A stretch of DNA of 64,000 bases from Cristatella mucedo (lineage: Eukaryota > Bryozoa > Phylactolaemata > Cristatellidae). Positions 13,186 to 26,800 of the stretch are shown here, piece after piece. Numbering within the stretch: the stretch's first letter is position 1; every line of letters begins with the position of its first letter. A program made the translations under genes and the position numbers. The notes under the pieces were generated by a model. That model was given only the letters and a program-made list of their open reading frames with translations, had not been told where the DNA came from and searched no databases. The DNA is taken from the NCBI GenBank assembly GCA_009760855.2, contig WPIO01000028.1, positions 188,001 to 252,000 on the forward strand. The letters run 5' to 3'.

Positions 13186-14710
13186 CACATTATATATAAT
13201 AATAATAGTGCACTTGATAAAGCATCCTCAGAGAACTCAATCTCTTTCTAGGCGTTTTACATTTGCCGCAAAGGGAACCACGATTGAGTGGTGAGTGGTA
13301 TCATGCTTGATAAACAACATGAATAACACGGTTAGGGGTGACATGCACAGGGTCCGCATGCAAGTGTGGTTAATGGCAGCATGCAGGGTCCGCATGCAAG
13401 TGTGGTTAATGGCAGCATGCAACATTGTCAGCACACATAAGCACATGAAGGACGAATCATAGGGATCCACTAAATGCTGTCCTACATAGGTGTTTTCAAG
13501 TTCTTTTTAAATGTGGTCAAGTCAGGGGATGTTGTGACGCAAGTCGTAAGTGACTTCCTGGCTTTGGGAGCATACGAACTAAATGCACGGTCTCCAAAGG
13601 ATTTGAGGTTTGTACAAGGTATTGGTAGACTGTTAGATTCCGAAAAGCAGGTGGTACGATGCTTGGCCTGGTGGGGGAGTAGATCTGAGAGATAGGCTGG
13701 AGCCAAAGAATGAAGTGACCTAAAAGTGAGCAATAAAACCTTGAAGTCGATCCGTGCTTGACTGGTAGCCTGTGAAGGTCGGCGAGAAGTGGTATGATGT
13801 GGCAACTGCGACGCTCACCACAGACAAGCCTAGCTGCGGAATTTTGCACCAGGTGTAATCGCCTGATTGCACTTGCCGGTAGGCCAGCAAGCAGCGAGTT
13901 GCCGAAGTCAAGACGGGATGTCACAAATGCCTGGACCAACTTAGACGTGGTATCCTTATCTAAACAAGCATACATTTTAGCAATGTTGTGTATCTGAAAG
14001 TGCTTATGCGTGCTGACACTGTGCATGCTGCCACTAACCACATTTGCATGCTGACCCTGTGCATGTCGTCCCTAACAATGTTATTCATGTTGTTTATCAA
14101 GCATGATACCACTCACCATTCAATTGCGTTCTCTTTGCAGCAAATGTAAAGTGCCTAGAAAGAGATTGAGTTCTCTGAAGGCACTTTATCAAGTGTGTTA
14201 TTATTAATATTATTAAAGTAGGCAGACTTGATTGTGGAGCTTATGTGGTGGTCTAACGAAAGGTTCTTTTGAGCATGACACCTAGATTTCGTGCAGATTC
14301 AACAGGAGATATGCTGGCAGAGCCAATTTTGAGTGTCAGCCTTTTCAGTTTCCGAATCAAACTGGGTTTGCCCATACTATTAAGTTTGTTTTATTGTCGT
14401 TTAGTTTAAGAAAATTTGCTGCCATTCATGTGCAGATATCATCAATACATGCAGCAAGTGAGTTGAGAGAATTCGAGGTGCTCGAAGGCTGGGAGGGGTC
14501 AAAGCAAAGGTACAACCGAGTGTCATCCGAGATACTCTACCCATGTCTGCATTCCTAAGTAGGTCGTTGTACACTCTAAGCAATGCTGATTCTGTGGAGT
14601 GATTAGCTCTAAAGCCAGACTGGAACTTACTAGCAAGGTTTGAAGTTTCAATGTATGAGTTCAGCTGGTCTGCCACGACTCGTTCCAGTGTCTTTGATAG
14701 GAATATAATA

Positions 14711-14800
<90 letters not shown>

Positions 14801-17800
14801 GTAGTTATAATAGTAGATGTTTAAATCACTCAGCACGAGATGGGACTATTTCTGAAATTAGAATCGAAATGAGATTGGAACAATCCTTTAAAAAATTCGT
14901 CTTGAAATTGAGTAAGGAACAAGAGACAGTGGCTTCTCCACCAACCCCCCCCCGTTTCCATTTACCGAGGGTATGGAAGAATAAAGCCTATCAGGTAGTG
15001 GTAGCTATAGTCAGGCAATTGATTTTAGCTCGATCTTGGTCTTTGCAAACAGGTCAGGAGCATCATGCATCATGTCACATATTATTTGGGTTTATTTCAT
15101 ATAGAACACCCATTCAGTAAGTACACTGTAATAGTGACATCTGGGGTTATGGCAGAGTGACATCCGGAGTTATGGCAGCTTGATGACTCAATTCTCTCAA
15201 ACATTTAATCAATCACATGAATAGATCTCAGGGTTCACAGTGTCAAAGGCAGCATCAAGCAGCGCAAGCGCTGTGACCTTCCAGCCTCGTCCATGCATCG
15301 GAATTACAACTCGATAATGCTCGGCATGTCAGTGTTTTGAGATGTGGGACAATGTCTATAAGAGGATTAAATCTTCTGGGTCTCTTGAAACCCGTTAAGT
15401 CAGGAGCTTTGTTATCGTTTTTGGAGTAATGCATCCTCATGACAATGTGTGGCTTGCTTGTAGCTACACTTCTTTGTATTGCTTGCCAAATTCAGAGCCT
15501 TGTACGCCTGGCTACGTGTGCTTTCTGGCCACCATTGCCTGCTTGCACTGTTTAGGCACAAGAAGATCTGGACCGAAGCATTAAGGAGAAAAATCTCCAA
15601 GAAGAAGCAGAGTGCCAAAAGAAGTTCAAAGCCACGCCAGCACCAGCAAATATCTATCTTCCACTGTTTGATGAAATAATGGAGAGCCAGCAGACACGTA
15701 GAGATTTAAACCACGTGCATCGTGCTGAGCTTCTAAGGTATGCAGACCATTCTCTGTAAGTGAGCTGTGATCTGCTAGCTCAGAGGTTGCCGGATCGTTC
15801 CTTGCTCTAGGTCAAATTCTTTTTCAGTGCTCAGTCCCGCGCAGATGGCCTCTGGTCGCTCAGCATTTTGAAATTACTGCTTTACTTGCACCCACTTCGA
15901 GTGGCCATGCATACATATTCAGCTATTCAAGGGTTGCTGCATACCGCTTGAAAGGGTTTCCCTACCTGCCTGAACCCTCGTAATTAGTGCAGTGGATTCT
16001 CTCTCTGATAAAGGTTGCAGCTTGGCACCAAATTTGCCATTGTAGACATACACATTCATTCATGCAGTATACCTTCGTTTAGGTCGAGCAAGTAATTGGA
16101 AATTTTGACCCTAGGCTTTGAAGCCCACTGTTGAGCGTCGAACGAAAGTAGATTTCACAGCTTTAATCGGTAGAGTGCTGGACCGGTAACCCGGAGATTG
16201 CAGGATCGTTCCCTTATCGAGGCTAAATTATGTCTTGGTGCTCAGTCCCACGGCAAATAGCCTCCGTTTGATCTGCATTTTTAACTTGCCAGCTGCAAAA
16301 TGCTTTGGCGTGGTATGGAAGCAGGCTGAATTCGCATGCACTATCCATGTCTCCGTATGCATGTACATTCATGGTCTGCACATGTACCGACGGCCTGCAT
16401 GTGACATCGCTTTGTACTCCATAGTATATATGGTACGATACAGCTAGGCTTAGCGAGACCGATAACGTGTACCGCACTCACAGAAAGCCACTTGTGCATT
16501 TCGTGCACTGTCACTGTCTGAAGCCTCACTGGCTCTCTAACGAAAATTCGAATCGATTGCAAGATCCTCTGTCTGACCTACAGGTTGATTCACTCACTAT
16601 TACCAACTTACTTACCCGACCACCATGCTCATCCGGTGTGCTCTCGAACCAGGTGCTCTTCAGCTTCCAGTGCCAATGGCAGCTCTTCGAACAAAATTGA
16701 ATTTTGTAGTGATCTAGAATTGAGCCCGTATACACCTAAAGTCTGGAACTTGCTGTCGATCACGGTTAGGAACTGCAATGACCTTGCATCCTTTAAGTCT
16801 CAGCTCAAGATGCAGCTGTTCTGGTCAGCTTTCCCTTTGTCCCAGTGAACTTGTCTTTTGATGTTCTTTGGTGCTTTGTATGCTTGTGCTGCCTGTGCAT
16901 GATTCAGTGCATATTACAATCCCAAAGTCTTACTAACCGGTAGCCACGAGTGTCTTTATGTTCGCATAAGCATGTTTTCGTAGACATAATAGTTGTTTGC
17001 TTTTGCATACTTCATACCGTGCATGACACTAATCCTTAGGTCTGATTCTCTTGCAGCAAGCTGTAAAGCGCCAGTAAATGGATTCTCTTAGGGCACTATA
17101 AAAACGACCTTTTATAAATACTCCTTCTAATCCACATTGAACTAGTACTGGCCAATGACACTTCCCAGAGGCATCGGTTTTTGAATGTGCCGACATTCAT
17201 GGTAAGGCAAATGCTTAGTTTCTGTACTTTAAAAGCTGCCTTTATGCTTTTACTTTATCACATACAGTTAAAGTAAATAGATAAATGGATTTGCTGATCG
17301 AAGGGTCGTGATAGCCTGTCGTCAACATATCTTAACATCGCAATCCATGAAAAGCCCTCAGTTTGTTACACCGGATCTGCTGTTTTCTCTTGCTTGCATG
17401 GGTGTGTTAATGCGGCGGTCAAGTGCTTGTTCAAGTGCAAGAATAGGTCAGAGGGATTTTTACATGAACTGTATGTTCTTTCCGTGCAATTTATTGCCGA
17501 GACTGCTATTTAACCCCGTTTATTGTTTTTATTGACCGGCACTGCATGTCAGAGATACCGCACCTGCATGTCAGAGTGAACTAACCGGTGTGCCTGGTCA
17601 TTGTCCTTCGATAATTAGGTCAATCGAAAAGCCGTTCAAGTTCCTGCAACGGGAAGAGCAAAAGAAGAGTAGCAAGCGTACACAATTAGTACCCGAGGCA
17701 GCAGCCTTCTTGGAACATATGCGAGAGAAAGTGAAGTTCAAAGCACAGCCAATCCCCAAGGAGGTCAGAAATGCAGACAGCGCTTGCAGGATGCGCAACT

Positions 17801-20800
17801 AAACTGAGCGTTGGATGTTGCATGTCGTGACTGCATGTTATCATTGCAATCATCCCCACCATCATATGACAGAATGACGTCAAAACGCTGCATGTCTGTC
17901 GATTATTGTGCCCTGCTGTTTGATTTAACTGACTGCATTTTATTAGGATTGTTGCAAACCCATTTGCTTGCATAGTTTTCAGTGCCGATTTGGCTCCCAC
18001 TAATTGAGTCAATACGGTTCCAGCTAAGCACGTGATTTGATGTGCAGCTCTGATGTCACCTGGAAGGAAGAAAACGGTGACATTCCTGGCTTGGCTGTCA
18101 GACGAAGACAGGCATTGTACCAACCCTTTATCCTGGTAGCAGCATCTGGGGGAAGGGCAACTGTAAGAGTCTTAATGCACAGGCTGGAAGACGTGCCATT
18201 ATTGAGTGACAGAAGTCAAAGTGGGATGTCAAGAATGCATAGGTTATCTTAGCGTCGGTACCTTATCTAAGCTAGCCGAGTTGTTACTGGTGTTTTTGCA
18301 GTAAGCCTGTGATGTAGTCACTGATTAATTGGATGCAGGTCTAATGACTGCTACTCAGTCTTGGGCCAAATTGTCGCTGTTAGGATGTAGGGAGTCTGTG
18401 GCCGCATGATTCGACTGCATCATGAATGATTTACTTTCCGGAAAGCGGTTTGGGATAAGTATTCATAACGAGAAGGAGATGGGATGTCCACATTTTAAGC
18501 TCACAAATGCTTTGATCGTGATAAAGATACCGGAGGACTTTTTTTTTACTTGGAGAAGGTGGAAGACTGGGCACGACAGTAGGCATCTATAGAGGGATAT
18601 CAAAGAAATACAAGCAGTGGGCAGCAATAGAGAAAGCCACTTGTCGAAGACGAGAAATTGTCATAAGAGATTCTCATTCAACCAGTAGGTCAGCAGCCGT
18701 GTATGGCTACTGGAGACCACCTTAGTTTGAATGACCCCCAGTCATCGAGTCTTGTAAAGAAAGACTAGCAGACTTGTGCTACTACATCAGTGGTGTATTT
18801 TTCTTCTTTGCAACTCTCAGAAAGACATTTGGACGTGGACCCTCACAAGCTTGTGAGCTGCTAGGGAAGACTAGCTAGCTGCGACAGCTACTACCGAGTC
18901 ACAAAAGTCGTAAACAACTTTGCTGAGAGGGCCGATACCTTCGTGGATGACCTTTGACTGATCTCTCACTACATATCTGTTACAGCACCAATTGTCTGCT
19001 TTCAACCATGGCAAGTCAAGTGTCTTAAGTTCCCCTTACCAATAAACAAGGCTGATGTAATGTATCTCCGTCAGTAACTCCACAAAGTCATAAAGACCAT
19101 GTGGGCGTTACACAGGAGAGTTTTGTATAGCGCACTCACAGCCTATGCTGCTTTCGGTACTCATTCGGTAGCCAACAGACTTCGTCTCACGCAACAAAGA
19201 GAAAGTGGGAAGCATAGCAGAGTTAGGAGAGCAGTTGAGGTAGTGAGTAGCATAGAAGTAGCAGTTCAGGACCGCTGAAAAAGATGTGCCATAGTCGGCA
19301 GTTGGAGAGTAGATGTCGTTGCGTAAATCTCATCAAGAGATGCAATACATGCAGCCTTAATGGCATTTTGTAAATATCCCTTTCGTCTATTCATCTCCTA
19401 CCTATCTTCCTATCTATCAATCTTTTTTTAGTTTGCCGTCAATGTTATGCATCCATCCATATGTCTTTCTATATATGTCTTTATGTCTTTCTCACTCTGC
19501 CACTCTGCCCTTCTCTTGTCTGTAACTGTCTTTTTATATTTAAAAGCTGGCTTCTTTATCGCTCCTAGCAAAATGATAATGCCTGAACGCTCTTGTTAAG
19601 GCAGCATCTCAATTGGTATATGCATATGCATGCATATGCATATACCAATATGCATATGCACGCTCTCCTGTCGTGTTCGACTGGTGAAAGTCTATTGGAA
19701 AGAATTTCTAAAAGAGTGGCCGAATTTGGGGACCTTAGCTGCCCAAACTTTTAAATCTTCTCAAGGTCACCCAGTGACCTTCGTGTGTCATACCGTTCAG
19801 ACATAAGATGTCCTTTGCTTTATACCACGCGTTAGGCAGACAGCAGGTTTTTGTTTACCCATAGACTCACACCACTGGATACCTGCAGTAGATAGACGAA
19901 TCCTATAGTTACTGCCCTGGCAACTTCCCCAAACAGTCACTTATAGCTAGGACTGTTTACCTATACGTTTCCTCCAATTAGCAATAAGTGATCCCAATCA
20001 ATCCTTTCAGCTTCGTCAGGTGACTCTAGTGTCCAGTTGCCTCTTCCAAGCCAGTTACCGGTCATGACGATTGCACGACCATAAGTCATCTCGTGTATGC
20101 TCATAAATCAGAGTCAGTTAATTGCCTTGGAACACTAGTACGTAGCACAAATTTCCATGGTAGCGATAGTTGAGGGATGGCCAGCAAGCACTAGGAGGCG
20201 CCTAAGTGGTCGATTAATGTGAGCACAATTAGCCTAAACGTCATAAATCTAAAAGACTCAATGAGTCATTAATATAGGCAGCCTTGATTAATCAAAGCTG
20301 TCAGACAGTAATAAGGAATGCATTAGATATTTAGCTTTCTAATTCACTTGATCTGTTTGTTGCTGTACCGAAGATTGTATAAAGGTGCCTGTTTACACGG
20401 CAGACTTTCCTCCTGACTGACGCCGACTTTCCTCCTAGTTAGGACGTTTGCATGACAGATTTGATGGCCAACTTGGTACCTCCCAGAGCCCGTGCTCTAA
20501 TCCTAGAGGCAGGTATGAAAGAGGGTTTCCCTGGAAAGACGCCTAGCCATCACCCGTTAAAGTTGAGTTTGCCGCTGTAGTCTTAATTGTTGAGTAGTAT
20601 GAGAAGAAAAAAATTAAAGGGTGATAAGCATTTAAAAAAAAGCTTTTTTGGGAAAGTGAGCAGTACTAAGTAATGTGTGCCGGTACGGTGTTTTTGGTAG
20701 ATTTGATAAATAGGTGCACAGCGTCCTCTATGTAGGAAAGGCTTAGGCCTTGGCTACAACACATATGCTTCTCATGTTCAAGGACTTGCTCTAAAAATGA

Positions 20801-23800
20801 TTAAGGCCCATGGAATAGGATATCACTTTTATGCTGACGATACTCAGTTGTATTTGTCATTCAAACCGTCGGAATATGCTGCAGCCACTGAAAAATTGAA
20901 TGCTTGCCTTGCCGATATTCGATCCTGGATGTCGGAAAACTTCCTGAAATTAAATGACGATAAAACCGAATTACTGCTCATAGGACACCCTAAGCGTGTG
21001 GCTGGATTAAAAGGCTTTGCTCTTCTAATAGGTGATGCTGTTGTGCGACCATCACCACGTGCTCAAAATTTAGGTGTCGTTTTCGACAACTGCCTCAATT
21101 TTAGAAGCTTCATTCAGAAGACTGCTTCTGCAGCTAGCCATCACGTCAGATCCCTATCTAAGATTAGGAGCTGTCTTCCACAGTGGCTTGCAAAAAATCA
21201 AACTTGCTCCTTAGTTCTGTCTCTGCTTGATTATTGCAATTCCCTTTTGGCTGGGCTACCAAAAAAAGCTTTTAGGCCACTGCAGCTGACTATGAATATG
21301 GCTGCAAGGCTAGTCTTCAAGTCCCAGAAGTTTGAGCACGTGTCTCCTTTGCTAAAAGAGCTAAGATGGATGCCGGTTGACCAACGGATTCAGAGCAAGG
21401 TTCTTACGCTAACCCACAATGCTCGCCACGGCTTGGCTCCTCCATACCTAGCTGAATTGCTGCATCAGTTTCAGCCTGTTCATGCCCTCGGGTCCTGTGT
21501 GGACAATAAATTAGCTGTCCCATTCCTCCGCTTAAAGACCGTTGGCGACAGAAGCTTTAGCTCTGCAGGTCCTAGACTGTGGAACTCGCTTCCACAATTC
21601 TTACACAACGACAACTACTCTCCTGCTGCTGACTACGGCTCATCCTTTTCAGCAGTTCTGAGCTGCTACTTTCACGCTACTCACTACCTCAACTGCTCTC
21701 CTGACTCTGCTATGCTTCCCACGTTCTCTTTGTTGCGTGAGACGAAGTCTGTTGGCTGCCGAATGTGTACCGAAAGCCGCTTAGGCTGTGAGTGCTCTAT
21801 GCAATACTCTCCTGCGTAACACCCACATGGTCTTTATGACTTTGTGGAGTTACAGACGAGATACATTACATGAACGTCTCAATATATCTCGAGCCTACGA
21901 ACGTCAGCCATTTTTATTTTGGCCTTGGGGTTTATATGACGAGTCCCGGGAATTCGAATGGTCAGCTGGACCAACAAGGTGCCAAAAAGTAAAAACAGAT
22001 TCTCCTTCATGAGAGTCTTGGGAGTCATGAGAGTCTCTTTTTTGAGAGCCGTCTCGGCTCATCCTCCAAAATGTGGTGACATAAAATGATGCAGTACCCC
22101 AAATCTGTGGGAAATTGGTTTACAATCTGTACAGATTTAGAAGAAAAGTCTGCCGTGTAAACGAAGCTTAAGAAATATTTTTTGAAAAATAGTTCTTTTC
22201 CGAGAGGGAACATGGGAGCATATGACGTTGGATTAAGTATATGTCAGGTTTGGCCATTTATAACCAAATTTCTGCTGCTGCTGCATATCCAAAGCCGTGC
22301 GGTGTTGCCGAGCAAAGGCAGCCTAATTGCTTAGGAGCTAGCTGTACACCAAAGTGCCCAAAAGCAGAAGGATTAAGATAAACTGGTATTGGCAGGTAGC
22401 TCATTTTTTGCTTCTGCTTATGCGGCTTTTCTTTTTTTTTTTTTAACAGCATACCTTTGCTTCGATTTGTTAGTGACCCATATCTTTTATGAGCCTCTTT
22501 GCTCTCAAACTCTTTTATGCAAAGCGAAGCCAAGTCTGTGATACAGATTAGCTGATTCAACAGCCTCATTTAAATAGGACCGGGAGATCCTTCACAGCTG
22601 TCACCACCGCTTGCATTGGGCAATAAAGGATCGCACTCTGAAGGACTTTATCCCACGACCCGTGTTGTGAAGAGGGAGCACCTTTCCCCTGGGCTAAGAC
22701 CCAGGCAATGCAGCCATGAAGAATATGTCTTCGGGCCTCTCTTGAGACTGCTGAATGTGCTCTGGCAGTGAATGCCAGAAAGCAGACCCATCTCCCAAGA
22801 TCTTGAGGCAGCTGAATGTAGTAGGTAGTCTGTTTTACCGTAAGGGTCTGATACACCTTTCAGGCTTTTAATATTCAGCCAGACTAGCTAGGTGAAAGAG
22901 AGCGTGACTCATGAAACTTGTGTAACCTACCACTAGTTAATTGATATGAAATTAACTGAATTTGCTACTCGATAGGAGGCCAGTTCAGAGCCTTAAGTAG
23001 TAGGGTGACCGATATGTACCGGCTGTGTTTTGTCGACAAATCGGACACCTGGCTCAGATGGGTCTGCGGTAGCTTCATGGGCAACCTTCCACAGTGAGTT
23101 GTAGTAATCCGTTTTGAATTAACCAGTATGTGTACCAGCCGTTCCATCACTAGAGATAGTTATGAAGCTTGACAGCCACTGATTGGAGAGTGAGTCCAAC
23201 AAGTCGTTGAAAGCAAAACGAATTTTTTCGGCTATTCGATGGCTTAATTATGAAATCATCTATTCAGTCAAATGTCGTAGACCGTGAAAGTAAGTAAATG
23301 CCAATAATGGGAGTTCTGTGTGCTGTGGTATAGTTTTGAGAGATCCGATGGCAACCAGGAACAATCTCAAAAACACCTTAATTCAGATATTACCGTGCCG
23401 TTTAAGCATCCTACAGATCAAAAGATTAATATCGCGTGTGTATCAAATGTCACGTGACCGAATATATTTTTTTTCAAAAAGGGGGCTGTATACTTTTATC
23501 GAAAACAGAAGTAGGCCCAGCACAGAACTTCAACATCCCACATCACCAACACCATTGAGCTGTATACATCCTTGCCAGCACAAAAAATCTTTCTGAGTCT
23601 GCTCGGTTAGATGTGTCCTAAGTCGGTTATGCATAGATCGTATGTCCATATACAGTTAGGCATTGATAAGATGTACTATTAGTAATAATAATAGAGGATA
23701 TAGTCTGTAGCATCTATTGCTAAATTGGTACCTGATAAGCTAATACGGCATCGTTTGTTCATACAGCAATGTCAGATCTGCTATGGACACAGTGCTCATA

Positions 23801-26800
23801 GCAGGTGGTTCAACATGTTAGCCAGTATGCTTATATTTCTGTTAAATGAATACGTTTTAGTTATCTTTTCCATTTAGAGTTTATCTCTAATACCTACATT
23901 CTAAACTCTAAGACCTAAACTCTAAAACCTAAGACCTAAACTCTGAACCCAGAAACTAAATCTCCAAAACATACAACCATTAAATGAATGCTTAATCTAA
24001 AATCCTAAACTCCAAGCTAAAAAAGTGTTCAATTAACGTAAATATAAACGTATGCTGGTGGCCATGTGGAACAGACGCTATGAGCACTGTGCCCATAGCA
24101 GATCTGACATTTCTGTATGAATAAACAATGCTGAATTAGCTAGCCTGATGCCGATGTAAAGGTCAGCTATATTATGCACCAATTCGAAGTGTGGCCCAAA
24201 TGCTGCAGGTCAGAGAAGAGATGCTTGATCGACTGGCCGAGGAAGAGGAGTACCGCCGCATACGAATGCGTATGCGTGCTGAGGACATGCTTCGAAGTGC
24301 TCGCCTGCCGCCCAGCATGGAGGCGAGGGAAATGGGGCTCCGTGCTGCATCGTTACGAGCATCTGCTTCCGAGGATGATGTATCAGATGATGCTAGTGGC
24401 CGTCGGCGAGGCAGCGAACGTCTGCCTGGAGAGCCGACCTTCAAGTAATTGCATTGTCTCTCATGCTGTCCCTGTTTTTGCCATTTCAACTTGGCTGTGT
24501 GTAATTTTATCTCACAAAGCCTTTCCCTCTGCCAGTAATTCACTCATCTCTTTCTGATCTGTGCTTTCAAATAGCGTGTGCACGTTTTTCAGCATTTAGA
24601 CTATTCTGCCAACTTTGGTGCATGCATTGTTGAAGCATCGGCATATTTGAAGGAATTTATGAAGTACTCACTGTCCTGTTAATCAGTAATTTAAGATCTG
24701 GATGCTGCCGTGTTACAGTTTGGAGTGTTAGCTTTTCTTGTTAAAAGAGGCTCGTATTCAAGACACTGTCATAGTGTTTCAATATCACTCGCACATAGTA
24801 TCTCTACTTATAATGTATAGTTCTCACTGCTTGAGCCGATGCAGCATGCTGCCTGATCCAGCATTCTCATGACATTTTCAGGCACGATACCTCAATCAAC
24901 ATATTATTATCGTGATTCTAATCGCATTTATCTACCTCCTTCGGGCACGTTCTCAATGTATGAGGATTAACTTAGGTCCATGTAATAGCCTTTGCATGTA
25001 GCTGTCACTGCCTTAGCCTAGCTGCCTGTAATATCTGTAACTCTGCTTTGTAAAGGTCGTTATGTAAGTATTGTTTGATCTCGGATACAAATGATGGCAA
25101 TTTTCAGTTGTAAAGATACGATTTGCTACGTCAAAATCCGACAGCTTCCAAAGCCTGTAATATTTTATTTTTACAGGCCTAAGATAAAGCACGAGGTGCC
25201 CGATTTTGAGGAACTACATAGGAAATTGCAGTGGGAACTCGCCAAGCGTAAGGAGGAGAAGGTAGGCGACCCATGCACGATGCGTTCTCTTGGTTTAACA
25301 CACGTGTGTAGAAACATAAAATATGTTTCAAGTCATGTGCATGTAACCCCTAACCATGTTATTCATTTTGTTTGTTTTTCAAGCATGATTTTACTTACTA
25401 TTCTATTGCGTATCACTTTGCAGCAAATGTAAAGCGCCTAGAAAGAGATTAAGTTCTCTGAGGGCGCTTTATCAAGTGCAATATTATTATTATTATTATT
25501 ATGCACGACAAGCCAGATCCGTGTGTTTTTTCCAAAAACATTGTAGTTCTAATCTCGAGTAGACAGAAACCTACTGCAAACCTGCACATGTTGCTGCTAG
25601 TAAATTAACGATATTCTTAGGCCGCTCTAGTGGTCTAGTAGTTAGTGTAACATGCGAACTCTAGAGGTTCGGGGCTCAGTTCTGCCGGCCATCACTCGTC
25701 ATCGACGCCAACCACGTCCGGATGACCTGCAGCGACTTACGGGTGTGATGTGTCAATTTGATGGTTTGCCCTAAAAAGAACTCAGCAATGCCACATGATC
25801 GGCATAGTGCATCCTCACCGGCTAGTAAGTTCATACAAGTTGCTATTTTAACCATATTTGTACTTTTAGGCATTGCATCATGCTTATTTTTTGCCTGCTA
25901 TATTTTGTGGTGCTGTACAATTTATATGCTGTTATTTATAGTATCAGCAATAATAATAATGATAATAATAATAATTCAACCATCGTATAATAAAATGATT
26001 GACCCTGGGTAGTTCGTGCTATTACCTAATTGCTTATGCCTTAGAAGTATTACAACCATTATTCCCCCAAAATTTTGATTTTATGACTAAGACAGTGATT
26101 AACTTGAAATTAGCTGATTTATAATGATAAAACTGATGGATTTGCATATTGGGATTCATATATAGTCAGAAAGAAGAGCTAATGAATCAAAATCAAGTTG
26201 TATTTACCGTGAAGTCTTAAAAACAAACATGACCACTCACAATTGTTCAGGAACGAATACTACAAATCGCTTTCTCGAAGAAGCTCTTAAACAGTCCCCT
26301 TCCATTTTTTGTTATACTATCCTTGGTAACGACAATCGGTTCAGTATACCCTGGTGAAAGTGATGACCTTGCTCCTCTGAGTAAGCTCTCGTATGCTCCT
26401 CGAATTTATCAACAAGAACATCAAAGAAATAGACTTTAAGGGACTTTTCCCATCCCATTTTGGTATAGTTCATTATGAGCTGGACCCGGCTGCTCTTAGT
26501 ATTCAGCCTTGTTTTTGCCCAGAAAGCCGCAAACCATTGCAGCAAAACTGTCCCGAGCCACTTTCTCTGTCCTGTTCAGCTTCTTGGCAAATTCGTCACT
26601 CTCTATGTTCTTCTTAATCTGTGGTCCGTCGAAATAAACAGCATTTGGAAAGACGTGTTACTTGACACAGCATTTGAGAGTGCGCCGCTGACTCTTATCT
26701 AGAACTTGACAAATTGCTTGGCGAGGCCTAACTTGATGTGCATCGGTTGTGTCTGCACCTTCCGAGGGTCTCTCGGCCAGCAGCTCTGTCGCTTGATGCT

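Noticed and set aside
24174-24557. Open frames of 123-127 codons on both strands over FAM161 exon 6
   Set aside because: They are other-frame shadows of the exon; the conserved EEEEYRR block is in the frame starting at 24209.
25622-25705. Functional tRNA gene
   Set aside because: A- and B-box-like sequences are present, but a full cloverleaf with anticodon stem cannot be drawn; it is better explained as a SINE head or relic.
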